The notes under the pieces: model-generated | Databases searched by the model: none | The model's input: the letters and a program-made list of their open reading frames with translations, nothing else | Told to the model about the DNA's origin: nothing | Shown here: one piece after another, positions 7,322 through 14,933 of the stretch | How positions within the stretch are numbered: position 1 is the first letter of the stretch | Layout: every line of letters begins with the position of its first letter | Source: an uncultured Lachnospiraceae bacterium | Lineage (GTDB): Bacteria; Bacillota; Clostridia; Lachnospirales; Lachnospiraceae | Length of the DNA: 24,314 nt | Reading direction: 5' to 3' | Assembly (NCBI GenBank): GCA_937891165.1 | Contig: CALAEX010000018.1 | Location: forward strand, 1-24,314 | Position numbers and translations under genes: made by a program

Positions 7322-8740
7322 ATGAGAAAGTTTGATACAAAAGTACAGTATGTAAAATATAAAGTATTACGTGAAGTAGCAAAACAGGCATGGAATGATA
7401 CATTATTAGAAAACGTATTAGATATTCCAAAGATGATTGCACCACAAAAAGAATCTTCCACAAGTTGTTGTGTTTATAAAGAAAGAGCGATTCTTGGAGA
7501 GCGTGTAAAACTTGCTATGGGTGGGGATGTAGATAATCCAAATATTATTCAAGTGATTGATATTGCTTGTGATGAATGTCCAGCTGCAGGATATGAGGTG
7601 ACAAATTCTTGTCGTGGTTGTTTGGCACATCATTGTGAAAATGCTTGTAAGCGTGGTGCAATTTGGTATGACCATAACCATGAAGCACATATTGATAAGA
7701 GTAAATGTGTAGAGTGTGGTATGTGTGCAAAAGTTTGTCCATATTCTGCAATTGTAAATAGAAAGCGTCCTTGTCAGAATGCTTGTAAAGTAAAGGCAAT
7801 TAATATTAGTGAAGATAATGTAGCAGCGATTGATAATGAGAAATGTATTCAATGTGGTGCTTGTGTATATCAGTGTCCATTTGGTGCAATTATGGATAAA
7901 TCTTATATGCTAAATGTAATAGATTTAATTAAAAAGAGTCCTGAACAAAAGACAAAAGTATATGCAATGGTAGCACCAGCAATTGCAAGTCAGTTTTCTT
8001 ATGCGAAAATTGGTCAGATTGTAGCTGGTTTGAAGAAATTAGGTTTTTATAGTGTTGTAGAAGCAGCTCTTGGTGCAGATATGGTAGCCTTGACAGAATC
8101 TCAGGAATTAGTAGAAAAGGGATTTTTAACAAGTTCTTGTTGTCCAGCGTTTGTGAAATATATTAAGACAGCATTCCCTACGTTAGTTCCATATATTTCC
8201 CACAATATGTCTCCAATGGGTGCATTAGCAAAATATATCAAAGAAAATGTAGAAAATGCAAAAGTAGTATTTATTGGACCTTGTACTTCGAAAAAAGCAG
8301 AAGCTCAGTTAGCAAATGTGAAACCATATGTGGATGCAGTCATTACATTTGAGGAATTACAAGCATTGTTTGATAGTCGTGATATTGAAATTACAGAGCT
8401 TGCAGAAGAAAATTTAGATGATGCTTCTTACTTTGGACGTATTTTTGCTCGTATTGGTGGTTTATCGGAAGCAGTAGTACAAGCATTAAAGGAACAGAAT
8501 TTAGAATTCGATGTAAAAGCAGTGACTTGTGATGGTATTGAAGAGTGCCGTATGGCATTGCTGAAAAAGAGTAAAAATGTACTCGATGCTAATTTTATCG
8601 AAGGTATGGCTTGTATTGGTGGCTGTATTGGAGGTGCAGGTTGCTTGACTCACGGAGAAAAGAATAAATTAGCAGTAGATAAATATGGAAAGACAGCAGG
8701 TAATAAAACAATTGTAGAATCTGCGAAAAGTTGGGAATAA
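7322..8740 (+). CDS. [FeFe] hydrogenase, group B-like
   Basis: 472 residues from ATG 7322, chosen because GGAGG lies about 5 nt upstream; the ATG at 7310 overlaps the ribosome site. The N-terminal ~115 residues carry an extra Cys-rich block (SCRGCLAHHCENAC, 97-109). Two ferredoxin motifs follow: C129xxC132xxC135xxxC139P and C175xxC178xxC181xxxC185P. The H-cluster domain has L1 TSSCCPAF (270-277), L2 FIGPCTSKK (317-325) and L3 MACIGGCIGG (429-438), so all four ligand cysteines are present. The pattern fits the poorly characterised group B monomeric hydrogenases, which presumably exchange electrons with ferredoxin. It lies 21 bp after the phosphatase gene in the same operon, so the sensor pair may control this enzyme. 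No flavin/NAD subunit or HydEFG maturase is in the window. Confidence 0.9.
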   Translation: MRKFDTKVQYVKYKVLREVAKQAWNDTLLENVLDIPKMIAPQKESSTSCCVYKERAILGERVKLAMGGDVDNPNIIQVIDIACDECPAAGYEVTNSCRGCLAHHCENACKRGAIWYDHNHEAHIDKSKCVECGMCAKVCPYSAIVNRKRPCQNACKVKAINISEDNVAAIDNEKCIQCGACVYQCPFGAIMDKSYMLNVIDLIKKSPEQKTKVYAMVAPAIASQFSYAKIGQIVAGLKKLGFYSVVEAALGADMVALTESQELVEKGFLTSSCCPAFVKYIKTAFPTLVPYISHNMSPMGALAKYIKENVENAKVVFIGPCTSKKAEAQLANVKPYVDAVITFEELQALFDSRDIEITELAEENLDDASYFGRIFARIGGLSEAVVQALKEQNLEFDVKAVTCDGIEECRMALLKKSKNVLDANFIEGMACIGGCIGGAGCLTHGEKNKLAVDKYGKTAGNKTIVESAKSWE

Positions 8741-8756
8741 ATTTTAGAAAATAAAC

Positions 8757-8796
8757 AAAAACTACCTTTCAAGATGAAAAGAGAGGTAGTTTTTTT
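8757..8796 (+). terminator. Terminator of the hydrogenase operon, overlapping the next gene's ribosome site
   Basis: AAAAACTACCT (8757-8767) pairs perfectly with 8784-8794 over 11 bp, followed by the T run that abuts the ATG at 8797. The only Shine-Dalgarno-like sequence of the next gene, GAGAGG (8781-8786), overlaps the 3' arm. Confidence 0.85.
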
Positions 8797-10230
8797 ATGG
8801 AGCAAAATAAAGACTTTTTTACAATATTAAATGAATATAAACAAGCATTACGAGCAGACGAAAGTTTTGATGTCGTTACTCGTGTATTTATGGTTTCTAA
8901 TAAAAATGCAGCTATCTTTTTTGTAGATGGTATGATAAAAGATGAGACAATGCAAAAGTTGATGCAAGAGTTTGCAAAAATCAAACCAGAAGATATGCCC
9001 AAAAATGAAGTAGAATTTGCGAAATATCAAATTCCTTATGTAGAAGTAGATGTGTTGCAAGATATGACACAAGCAATCAATAGTATACTTTCTGGTGCTC
9101 CTTGTTTACTGATTGAAGGATATGCACAGGCAATTTCGATTGATATTCGTACGTATCCGGCAAGAAGCGTACAAGAACCAGAAAAAGATAAAGTGATGCG
9201 TGGTTCTAGAGATGGATTTGTAGAAACGCTTGTGTTTAATACTGCCCTAATTCGTCGAAGAATTAGAGACCCAAAATTAACGATGGAATATTGTAATGTA
9301 GGAACAGTGTCACATACTGATGTTGTTCTTTGCTATATGGATGACCGAGTAGATAAAAACTATTTAAAAGAAATTAGAAAACGAGTGCAGAGTATTCAAG
9401 TAGAATCGTTGACCATGAATCAAGAGAGTTTAGCAGAATGTTTATATGAGAGTTCTTGGTGGAATCCATTTCCAAAGTTTAAGTTTTCGGAACGTCCTGA
9501 TACGGCAGCTGCTTGTGTGTTAGAAGGAAGTATTGTGATTTTAGTGGATAATTCTCCTGCTGCTATGATTTTACCAACAAGTATTTTTGATATTATTGAG
9601 GAAGCCGATGACTATTATTTTCCGCCGATTACAGGAACGTATTTGCGATTGAGCAGGGTGCTTACGAATGTAGTTGCCTTTATTTTAACTCCATTATTTT
9701 TATTGTTAATGCAACAACCAGATAGATTGCCAGAGAATTTTGCTTTTATTGCACTAAAAGAGCCAATGAATATACCATTATTGTGGCAATTTTTATTGTT
9801 AGAGTTCGCAATTGATGGATTACGATTGGCAGCTTTAAATACGCCAAGTATGTTGAGTTTGCCATTGAGTGTAATTTCTGCATTAGTAATTGGCGAATTT
9901 GCCGTATCTTCTGGATGGTTTAATGCAGAACCATTACTTTATATGTCATTTGTTGTGTTGGCAAATTATACACAGGCAAGTTATGAACTAGGCTATGCAA
10001 TTAAATTTTTGCGAATTATTACATTGATTGCAACTGATTTGCTTGGTATGTGGGGATTTGTAGGAGGAATTCTTTTGTTTGTTTTATGTATTAGTACAAA
10101 TAAAGCAATCGGAGGAAAAAGTTATATTTATCCATTAGTTCCATTGCACGTAAAAAAATTGATGAAACGATTTTTTAGAATTAGTTTGAATCATGAGAAA
10201 AAAATGCAGGGAGGAAATAACAGAGAGTAA
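8797..10230 (+). CDS. spoVAF: Spore germination protein, SpoVAF/GerA family
   Basis: 477-residue protein of the GerA A-subunit family. The N-terminal ~240 residues are soluble and contain QEPEKDKVMRGSRDGFVE, then TLVFNTALIRRRIRDP. The RGSRDGF wording is closer to SpoVAF than to GerAA. The C-terminal half has about five membrane segments between residues 240 and 450, starting near SIVILVDNSPAAMILPTSIFD. Expected role: inner spore membrane component acting with germinant receptors or the SpoVA channel. No B or C receptor subunit or other spoVA gene adjoins it, which also favours a solitary SpoVAF-like protein. The start is fixed by GAGAGG 10 nt upstream, inside a terminator hairpin. I could not find a convincing sigma-G promoter. 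The symbol is a best match, not certain. Confidence 0.8.
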   Translation: MEQNKDFFTILNEYKQALRADESFDVVTRVFMVSNKNAAIFFVDGMIKDETMQKLMQEFAKIKPEDMPKNEVEFAKYQIPYVEVDVLQDMTQAINSILSGAPCLLIEGYAQAISIDIRTYPARSVQEPEKDKVMRGSRDGFVETLVFNTALIRRRIRDPKLTMEYCNVGTVSHTDVVLCYMDDRVDKNYLKEIRKRVQSIQVESLTMNQESLAECLYESSWWNPFPKFKFSERPDTAAACVLEGSIVILVDNSPAAMILPTSIFDIIEEADDYYFPPITGTYLRLSRVLTNVVAFILTPLFLLLMQQPDRLPENFAFIALKEPMNIPLLWQFLLLEFAIDGLRLAALNTPSMLSLPLSVISALVIGEFAVSSGWFNAEPLLYMSFVVLANYTQASYELGYAIKFLRIITLIATDLLGMWGFVGGILLFVLCISTNKAIGGKSYIYPLVPLHVKKLMKRFFRISLNHEKKMQGGNNRE

Positions 10231-10259
10231 TTGTTTTTTAGAGAGAATTGTGGTACAAT
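10231..10259 (+). promoter_or_regulatory. Promoter of the deoD-deoC-cdd operon
   Basis: TTGTTT (10231-10236), 17 bp, TACAAT (10254-10259), directly after the spoVAF-like stop codon. The leader then holds a small hairpin AAAACT-GAC-AGTTTT plus four further T (10274-10292), which is too AT-rich to call a terminator but could attenuate. Confidence 0.7.
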
Positions 10260-10310
10260 AAAAAAAGTGAAAGAAAACTGACAGTTTTTTTTGTAAGGAG
10301 GGTATGTTAG

Positions 10311-11012
10311 ATGTCAACACCACATAATAGTGCAAAAAAGGGTGATATTGCAAAAACAGTGTTAATGCCGGGTGACCCACTTCGTGCAAAGTATATTGCA
10401 GAGAAATATTTAGAAGATGTAACTTGTTTTAATACGGTGAGAAATATGTTTGGTTATACAGGGACATATCAAGGCAGAAGAGTTTCGGTTATGGGAGGTG
10501 GCATGGGGATGCCTTCTATCGGAATTTATTCGTATGAATTGTTCCATTTTTATGATGTAGACCAAATCATTCGTATTGGCTCTGCGGGCGGTATTTCGGA
10601 TGATATTAAGTTAAGAGATTTAGTCATTGGTATGGGTGCATCTACGAATTCGAATTATGCAAGTCAGTATAATTTGCCAGGTACAATTGCTCCAATTGCT
10701 GATTTTGGTTTACTTCGTAAAGCAGTAGAAATTGCAGAGGGCAAGGGAATTCATGTAGCAGTTGGTAATGTCCTTTCTTCTGATATTTTCTATAATGATG
10801 ATGCTACTGTAAATGATAAGTGGAAAAAAATGCAAATTCTTTGTGTAGAAATGGAAGCGGCAGCACTTTATTTAAATGCAGCAAGAGCAGGAAAGAAAGC
10901 ACTTTGTATGTTGACGATTTCTGACCATATTTATACAGGAGAAGCACTTTCCGCAGAAGACAGACAAACTTCTTTCCATGAAATGATGGAAGTTGCCTTA
11001 GAGTTAGCATAA
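10311..11012 (+). CDS. deoD: Purine nucleoside phosphorylase, DeoD type
   Basis: Phosphorolysis of purine (deoxy)nucleosides to base plus (deoxy)ribose-1-phosphate; a cytosolic trimeric/hexameric enzyme. 233 residues, the usual length. Signatures: VLMPGDPLRAKYIAE near the N terminus (phosphate-binding Gly/Arg), GGGMGMPSIGIYSYEL, RIGSAGGI, CVEMEAAAL with the sugar-binding Met/Glu pair, and TISDHI with the catalytic Asp. Ribosome site AAGGAGGG 8 nt before the ATG. First gene of a salvage operon: it gives deoxyribose-1-phosphate, whose 5-phosphate form is the substrate of deoC next door. No phosphopentomutase (deoB) gene is in the cluster, so it must lie elsewhere. Confidence 0.96.
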   Translation: MSTPHNSAKKGDIAKTVLMPGDPLRAKYIAEKYLEDVTCFNTVRNMFGYTGTYQGRRVSVMGGGMGMPSIGIYSYELFHFYDVDQIIRIGSAGGISDDIKLRDLVIGMGASTNSNYASQYNLPGTIAPIADFGLLRKAVEIAEGKGIHVAVGNVLSSDIFYNDDATVNDKWKKMQILCVEMEAAALYLNAARAGKKALCMLTISDHIYTGEALSAEDRQTSFHEMMEVALELA

Positions 11013-11056
11013 AAACTTACAATAAATGTGCATATAAATGGCAGAATGAGGAATTT

Positions 11057-11722
11057 ATGAATAGAGAAGATATTTTTAAAACAGTAGACCATACGTTGCT
11101 TACACAAACTGCAACATGGGAAGAGATTCGTCAAATTTGTGAAGATGGAATGGCATATGGAACCGCTTCAGTTTGTATTCCACCTTCTTATGTAAAACAG
11201 GCAAAAGAATATGTAGGTGAAAAATTAGCAATTTGTACAGTGATTGGATTTCCAAATGGATATATGACAACAGCTACAAAAGAATTTGAGACAAAAGATG
11301 CATTAGCAAATGGTGCAGACGAAATTGATATGGTGATTAATCTTGGATGGGTAAAGGACGGCAGATTTGATTTAGTAGAGCAAGAAATTCGTATCTTAAA
11401 AGAAGCTTGTGGTACAAAAATTTTAAAAGTCATTATTGAAACTTGTCTTTTAACCGAAGAAGAAAAGATTAAGATGTGTGAAGTAGTAACAAATTCTGGT
11501 GCAGATTTTATTAAGACTTCTACAGGATTTTCTAAAGCAGGTGCAACCTTTGAAGATATTGCTTTATTTGCAAAATATGTAGGTAAAGATGTAAAGATGA
11601 AAGCAGCAGGTGGCATTGCTTCGTTTGATGATGCAGAGCAGTTTATCTCACTTGGAGCTTCTAGACTTGGTACCAGCCGAATTGTAAAATTAGCAAAAAA
11701 CGAACAAGCAGGTGGCTATTAA
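11057..11722 (+). CDS. deoC: Deoxyribose-phosphate aldolase
   Basis: Splits 2-deoxyribose-5-phosphate into acetaldehyde and glyceraldehyde-3-phosphate. 221 residues, normal for the class I aldolase. The Schiff-base lysine is K153 in FIKTSTGF; the second lysine is K182 in VKMKAAGGI; the conserved Asp is D91 in EIDMVIN. Gene order deoD-deoC-cdd and short gaps (44 and 18 bp) show an operon for deoxynucleoside breakdown. Ribosome site GAGG 5 nt before the ATG. Its product acetaldehyde could be reduced by the alcohol dehydrogenase encoded 0.5 kb downstream (inference). Confidence 0.96.
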   Translation: MNREDIFKTVDHTLLTQTATWEEIRQICEDGMAYGTASVCIPPSYVKQAKEYVGEKLAICTVIGFPNGYMTTATKEFETKDALANGADEIDMVINLGWVKDGRFDLVEQEIRILKEACGTKILKVIIETCLLTEEEKIKMCEVVTNSGADFIKTSTGFSKAGATFEDIALFAKYVGKDVKMKAAGGIASFDDAEQFISLGASRLGTSRIVKLAKNEQAGGY

Positions 11723-11740
11723 AATAAAGGGTGAATAAGA

Positions 11741-12163
11741 ATGTTAGATAACAACCTAGCAAAACAGTTAATGGAAGTGGCAATCGAATATCGAAGCCGT
11801 TCCTATGCTCCTTATTCTCATTTTCAAGTAGGAGCAGCACTTTTAACAAAAGATGGAGAAATTTTTGGCGGTTGTAATGTAGAAAATGCAGCGTATACAC
11901 CTTCTAATTGTGCAGAACGTACCGCAATATTTAAAGCAGTAAGTGAAGGCAAAAAAGAGTTTTGTGCCATTGCAATCGTTGGAGGTAAACAAGATGGTGA
12001 ATTACAGTTTTGTTCTCCATGTGGAGTTTGTAGACAAGTGTTAGTAGAATTTTGCAATCCAGAAACATTTATTGTATATCTTGGTACAAGCCCAGAAGAT
12101 TATAAAGGATATTTATTAAAAGATTTACTTCCTTTTGGTTTTGGACCGAATAACTTAAAATAA
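11741..12163 (+). CDS. cdd: Cytidine deaminase
   Basis: Hydrolytic deamination of cytidine/deoxycytidine to uridine/deoxyuridine. 140 residues, the size of the tetrameric Bacillus-type enzyme. Zn2+ site: Cys57-Ala-Glu59 (in NCAERTAIF, Glu59 being the proton shuttle) and PCGVC with Cys94 and Cys97. Substrate motif FQVGAALL and NVENAAYTPS precede it. Third gene of the deo cluster, 18 bp after deoC. Confidence 0.96.
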   Translation: MLDNNLAKQLMEVAIEYRSRSYAPYSHFQVGAALLTKDGEIFGGCNVENAAYTPSNCAERTAIFKAVSEGKKEFCAIAIVGGKQDGELQFCSPCGVCRQVLVEFCNPETFIVYLGTSPEDYKGYLLKDLLPFGFGPNNLK

Positions 12164-12175
12164 TAGAGTGTTTTA

Positions 12176-12217
12176 TCAGAACAGCTTTGTAAGTTGTTCT
12201 GAGTAATTACATATAAT
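12176..12217 (+). promoter_or_regulatory. Inverted repeat and -10 element upstream of the alcohol dehydrogenase
   Basis: TCAGAACAGCTT (12176-12187), loop TGT, AAGTTGTTCTGA (12191-12202): a 12-bp dyad with one G-U. It has no T run, so it is a poor terminator. A perfect TATAAT at 12212-12217 follows, and the position expected for the -35 box falls inside the dyad (TTGTAA at 12187-12192 gives a long 19-bp spacer). This arrangement suits an operator overlapping a weak -35, that is, a regulated promoter for the next gene. The regulator is unknown. Confidence 0.55.
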
Positions 12218-12241
12218 AACAAGTAAAGGAGAATGAGTCGT

Positions 12242-13390
12242 ATGGCAAACAGATTTATTTTGAATGAAACTTCCTATCATGGAGCAGGTGCGATTAACGC
12301 AATCGCAGATGAGGCAGTAAGAAGAGGTTTTAAGAAAGCATTAGTATGTTCTGACCCAGATTTAATTAAGTTTGGAGTTACAAAAAAGGTGATTGATGTA
12401 CTTGATGCAGCAAATCTTGCATATGAAATTTATTCCGAAATTAAGCCAAATCCTACGATTGAAAACGTACAGCATGGTGTGGAAGCTTTCAAGACAGCAG
12501 GAGCAGATTATTTAATTGCAATTGGTGGCGGTTCTTCTATGGATACAGCAAAGGGTGTTGGTATTATTATTAACAATCCAGAATTTGCAGATGTAAGAAG
12601 TTTAGAAGGTGTTGCACCTACAAAGAATAAATCCGTTCCAATTTTTGCAGTTCCAACAACTGCTGGTACAGCAGCAGAAGTTACAATTAACTATGTTATC
12701 ACAGATGTAGAAAAGAATCGTAAGATGGTTTGTGTTGACGTAAATGATATTCCAGTCGTTGCTTTTGTAGACCCAGAAATGATGTCTACTATGCCAAAGG
12801 GATTAACAGCAGCTACAGGTATGGACGCTTTAACACACGCTATTGAAGGTTATATTACAGCAGGAGCTTGGGAACTTTCTGATATGTTCCATATCAAGGC
12901 AATTGAAATTATTGCAAGAAGCCTTCGTGGTGCTGTAAATAACGAAGCAGAAGGTAGAGAAGGTATGGCTCTTGGACAGTATGTAGCTGGTATGGGCTTC
13001 TCTAATGTAGGTCTTGGTATTGTTCACTCTATGGCTCATCCTTTAGGAGCATTATATGATACACCACATGGTATTGCAAACGCAATTATTCTTCCAACCG
13101 TAATGGAATATAATGCAGAAGCAACTGGTGAAAAATATCGTGAAATCGCAAGAGCTATGGGTGTTGCAGGTGTAGATTCCATGACTCAGGAAGAATACAG
13201 AAAAGCAGCCGTTGATGCAGTTAAGAAATTATCCGCAGATGTTGGTATTCCAGCTGACTTAAAGGCAATTGTAAAAGAAGAAGATATTCCTTTCTTAGCA
13301 CAGTCTGCTTATGACGATGCTTGCCGTCCTGGTAATCCAAAGGAAACAAGTGTAGAAGATATTACTGCATTATATAAGTCTTTATTATAA
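12242..13390 (+). CDS. fucO: Iron-containing alcohol dehydrogenase, FucO (lactaldehyde reductase) type
   Basis: Group III Fe2+-dependent NAD(P)H alcohol dehydrogenase, 382 residues. Very like E. coli FucO throughout: MANR.ILNET start, NPEFADVRSLEG, PTTAGTAAEVTINYVITD, and ALGQYVAGMGFSNVGLG. Metal ligands are visible in GMDALTHAIEGY (Asp, His) and in HSMAHPLGALYDTPHG (two His). The NAD-binding GGGSSMDTAKG is present. The start at 12242 matches the E. coli N terminus and lies 10 nt from GGAG; ATG 12233 is only 2 nt from it. No fucose or rhamnose genes are nearby. It could reduce lactaldehyde, or acetaldehyde produced by deoC. It has its own terminator and a dyad-containing leader. Confidence 0.9.
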   Translation: MANRFILNETSYHGAGAINAIADEAVRRGFKKALVCSDPDLIKFGVTKKVIDVLDAANLAYEIYSEIKPNPTIENVQHGVEAFKTAGADYLIAIGGGSSMDTAKGVGIIINNPEFADVRSLEGVAPTKNKSVPIFAVPTTAGTAAEVTINYVITDVEKNRKMVCVDVNDIPVVAFVDPEMMSTMPKGLTAATGMDALTHAIEGYITAGAWELSDMFHIKAIEIIARSLRGAVNNEAEGREGMALGQYVAGMGFSNVGLGIVHSMAHPLGALYDTPHGIANAIILPTVMEYNAEATGEKYREIARAMGVAGVDSMTQEEYRKAAVDAVKKLSADVGIPADLKAIVKEEDIPFLAQSAYDDACRPGNPKETSVEDITALYKSLL

Positions 13391-13411
13391 AATTTTATAA
13401 TACATAATAAA

Positions 13412-13447
13412 AAAGCCTGTCAGTGAAGAAAACTGGCAGGTTTTTTT
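13412..13447 (+). terminator. Intrinsic terminator of the alcohol dehydrogenase gene
   Basis: CCTGTCAGT (13416-13424) pairs with ACTGGCAGG (13432-13440) with one wobble, flanked by AAAAG and seven T. Confidence 0.92.
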
Positions 13448-13457
13448 ATGAAAAAGA

Positions 13458-13485
13458 TTGACGATTAGAGTAGTTATGTTAAAAT
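13458..13485 (+). promoter_or_regulatory. Promoter of the coiled-coil protein gene
   Basis: TTGACG (13458-13463), 16 bp, TAAAAT (13480-13485); both hexamers match consensus at 5/6. Confidence 0.65.
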
Positions 13486-13509
13486 AAAATAAAAAAGGAG
13501 TTACAAGAG

Positions 13510-14442
13510 ATGGACGATTATAAAAAGGATTTACATTGGCTAAAAGAGCAGTTAGCGAAAAAAGAACGTACCGAGGATGAATTAAAGAATTTATATGAAC
13601 GAAAAAATCCAGTAGAGGAAAAAGTGAATGAATTAGAACAATTAAAAATAGAAGAAGAAAAAGATGTAACTCGTTTAGAAGGAGGTACGGTATCCTCTTT
13701 CTTTTATCAAGTCATTGGAAAAAAAGAAGAAAAATTGACAAAGGAAAAAGAAGAAGCGTATCAAGCAAAGTTAAATTATGAAACAGCAAGAGAAGAACTT
13801 ACTTTACTAGAAAATGAAATTTCCCAAAGGGAGAATATATTGAGACAGTTATCGAGTTGTAAGTCACGTTATGAACAATTGTTTCAAGAAAAATTACAAC
13901 AGCTTCGTTTGGAAAATCATGAAGAAATTTTTAAGTTAGAAGAACAAATGAATGCAATAGAGTCACAAAAACAGGAAGTAAAAGAAGCAGTATATGCAGG
14001 TCGTCAAGTATTAAGTACCTTAGATTCTATTTTAGATAGTTTAAACCGTGCAGGAGGATGGGCAAAATGGGATACCTTTGGAGGAGGCGGTCTTGTTAGT
14101 GATATGATAAAACATGACCATTTGCAAATTGCACAGGAGAAAATAGGAGATTTAAAGTGGGAATTAAAGAGTTTTAAAACCGAGTTAGCAGATGTGGAGA
14201 TACACGCAGATATTAAAGTGACGATAGATGAGTTTTTAAAATTTGCAGATTATTTTTTCGATGGGTTGTTTGCAGATTGGGCAGTACTAGATAAAATTTC
14301 AGAATCAAAATCAGAGGTTACGAATACCAAGTATGAAGTAATGGCAGTGCTTAGTAAACTAGAAGACCAATTAGATAATTTAGAAAGAAAATATCAAGGA
14401 ACAGTAGCAGAGAGAGAATTAGTAGTATTAGAAGCAAAGTAG
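13510..14442 (+). CDS. Coiled-coil protein of unknown function
   Basis: 310 residues, no recognised enzyme motif, no signal peptide or membrane segment. Residues 1-165 are dominated by Glu/Lys/Gln heptad-like helix, interrupted near 57-70 by EGGTVSSFFYQVIG. A distinctive Gly-rich turn, AGGWAKWDTFGGGGLVSD (about 178-195), breaks the helix; a second helical part (200-305) ends in KYQGTVAERELVVLEAK. I recall similar long-helix proteins with the same GGWxxWDxxGGGG turn in other Firmicutes, all without known function. Ribosome site AAAGGAG. It is a single-gene unit with its own promoter. Confidence 0.85.
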   Translation: MDDYKKDLHWLKEQLAKKERTEDELKNLYERKNPVEEKVNELEQLKIEEEKDVTRLEGGTVSSFFYQVIGKKEEKLTKEKEEAYQAKLNYETAREELTLLENEISQRENILRQLSSCKSRYEQLFQEKLQQLRLENHEEIFKLEEQMNAIESQKQEVKEAVYAGRQVLSTLDSILDSLNRAGGWAKWDTFGGGGLVSDMIKHDHLQIAQEKIGDLKWELKSFKTELADVEIHADIKVTIDEFLKFADYFFDGLFADWAVLDKISESKSEVTNTKYEVMAVLSKLEDQLDNLERKYQGTVAERELVVLEAK

Positions 14443-14477
14443 TTTTTATTAGATGAGAAATAGGTCATAAAAACTAA

Positions 14478-14507
14478 TTGACAACAAGGATTATTACATA
14501 ATAAAAT
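14478..14507 (+). promoter_or_regulatory. Promoter of the 100-residue protein gene
   Basis: Perfect TTGACA (14478-14483), 18 bp, TAAAAT (14502-14507). Just upstream, AGTTTTTAT (14441-14449) and ATAAAAACT (14467-14475) form an AT-rich dyad after the preceding stop codon, without a T run. Confidence 0.65.
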
Positions 14508-14580
14508 AATTATAAGTTAAAGGAATTACTTTAATTTATAATTAGATTTTTGTTTTAGATATTGTGCAAAGGAGAATTAT

Positions 14581-14883
14581 ATGGAAATTAAATTGACTGT
14601 AGAAAATATTGATTATGCAAGCTTGATTGAAAAGTTATTGCCATTAGTGGGTGATAAATTACAGGAAAGTGATGGAGTAGTAGAAAAGTTATTATTTGGT
14701 TTGACAAAGATTCCATCTTATTTAATTAAAGCAACCATAAATGCTTTCCCACAAGAAACAAAGGATGATATCGTTGCCTTTTTAGTGAACAAAAATAGAG
14801 AAACGATAGAAGAAATTTTAATGGACTCCTTAAGACAGAAAGGAATTACAATGCAAGTGTCCAATATTGAAATTGAAAATTAA
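14581..14883 (+). CDS. Hypothetical 100-residue protein
   Basis: Small acidic cytosolic-looking protein, unrecognised. It begins MEIKLTVENIDYASLIEKLL and contains LFGLTKIPSYLIKATINAFP and a C-terminal KGITMQVSNIEIEN. Amphipathic helices are likely in the middle; there are no Cys or His clusters and no membrane segment. Coding is supported by a strong AAAGGAG ribosome site, its own promoter and a tight terminator 3 bp after the stop. Neighbours give no functional hint. Confidence 0.8.
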   Translation: MEIKLTVENIDYASLIEKLLPLVGDKLQESDGVVEKLLFGLTKIPSYLIKATINAFPQETKDDIVAFLVNKNRETIEEILMDSLRQKGITMQVSNIEIEN

Positions 14884-14886
14884 GAT

Positions 14887-14933
14887 GAAAAAAGTCCCTT
14901 GTCTGAGTGAAAATTCAGCCAAGGGATTTTTTT
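14887..14933. terminator. Bidirectional terminator
   Basis: TCCCTTG (14895-14901) pairs with CAAGGGA (14920-14926), with an inner CTGA/TCAG stem. A runs on the left and T runs on the right make it work in both directions, serving the 100-residue gene (+) and the PAP2-like gene (-). Confidence 0.9.

Noticed and set aside
7418..7852. Antisense 144-codon reading frame opposite the second hydrogenase
   Set aside because: Thr/Cys/Ile-rich low-complexity translation produced by the complement of Fe-S cluster codons; no start signals.
10274..10292. Attenuator in the deoD leader
   Set aside because: AAAACT-GAC-AGTTTT plus T run looks terminator-like, but the 6-bp stem holds only one G-C pair, so it is unlikely to be stable.
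11188..11616. Antisense 142-codon reading frame within deoC
   Set aside because: Lies wholly opposite a gene with intact catalytic motifs; Ser/Ile-rich composition typical of an antisense frame.
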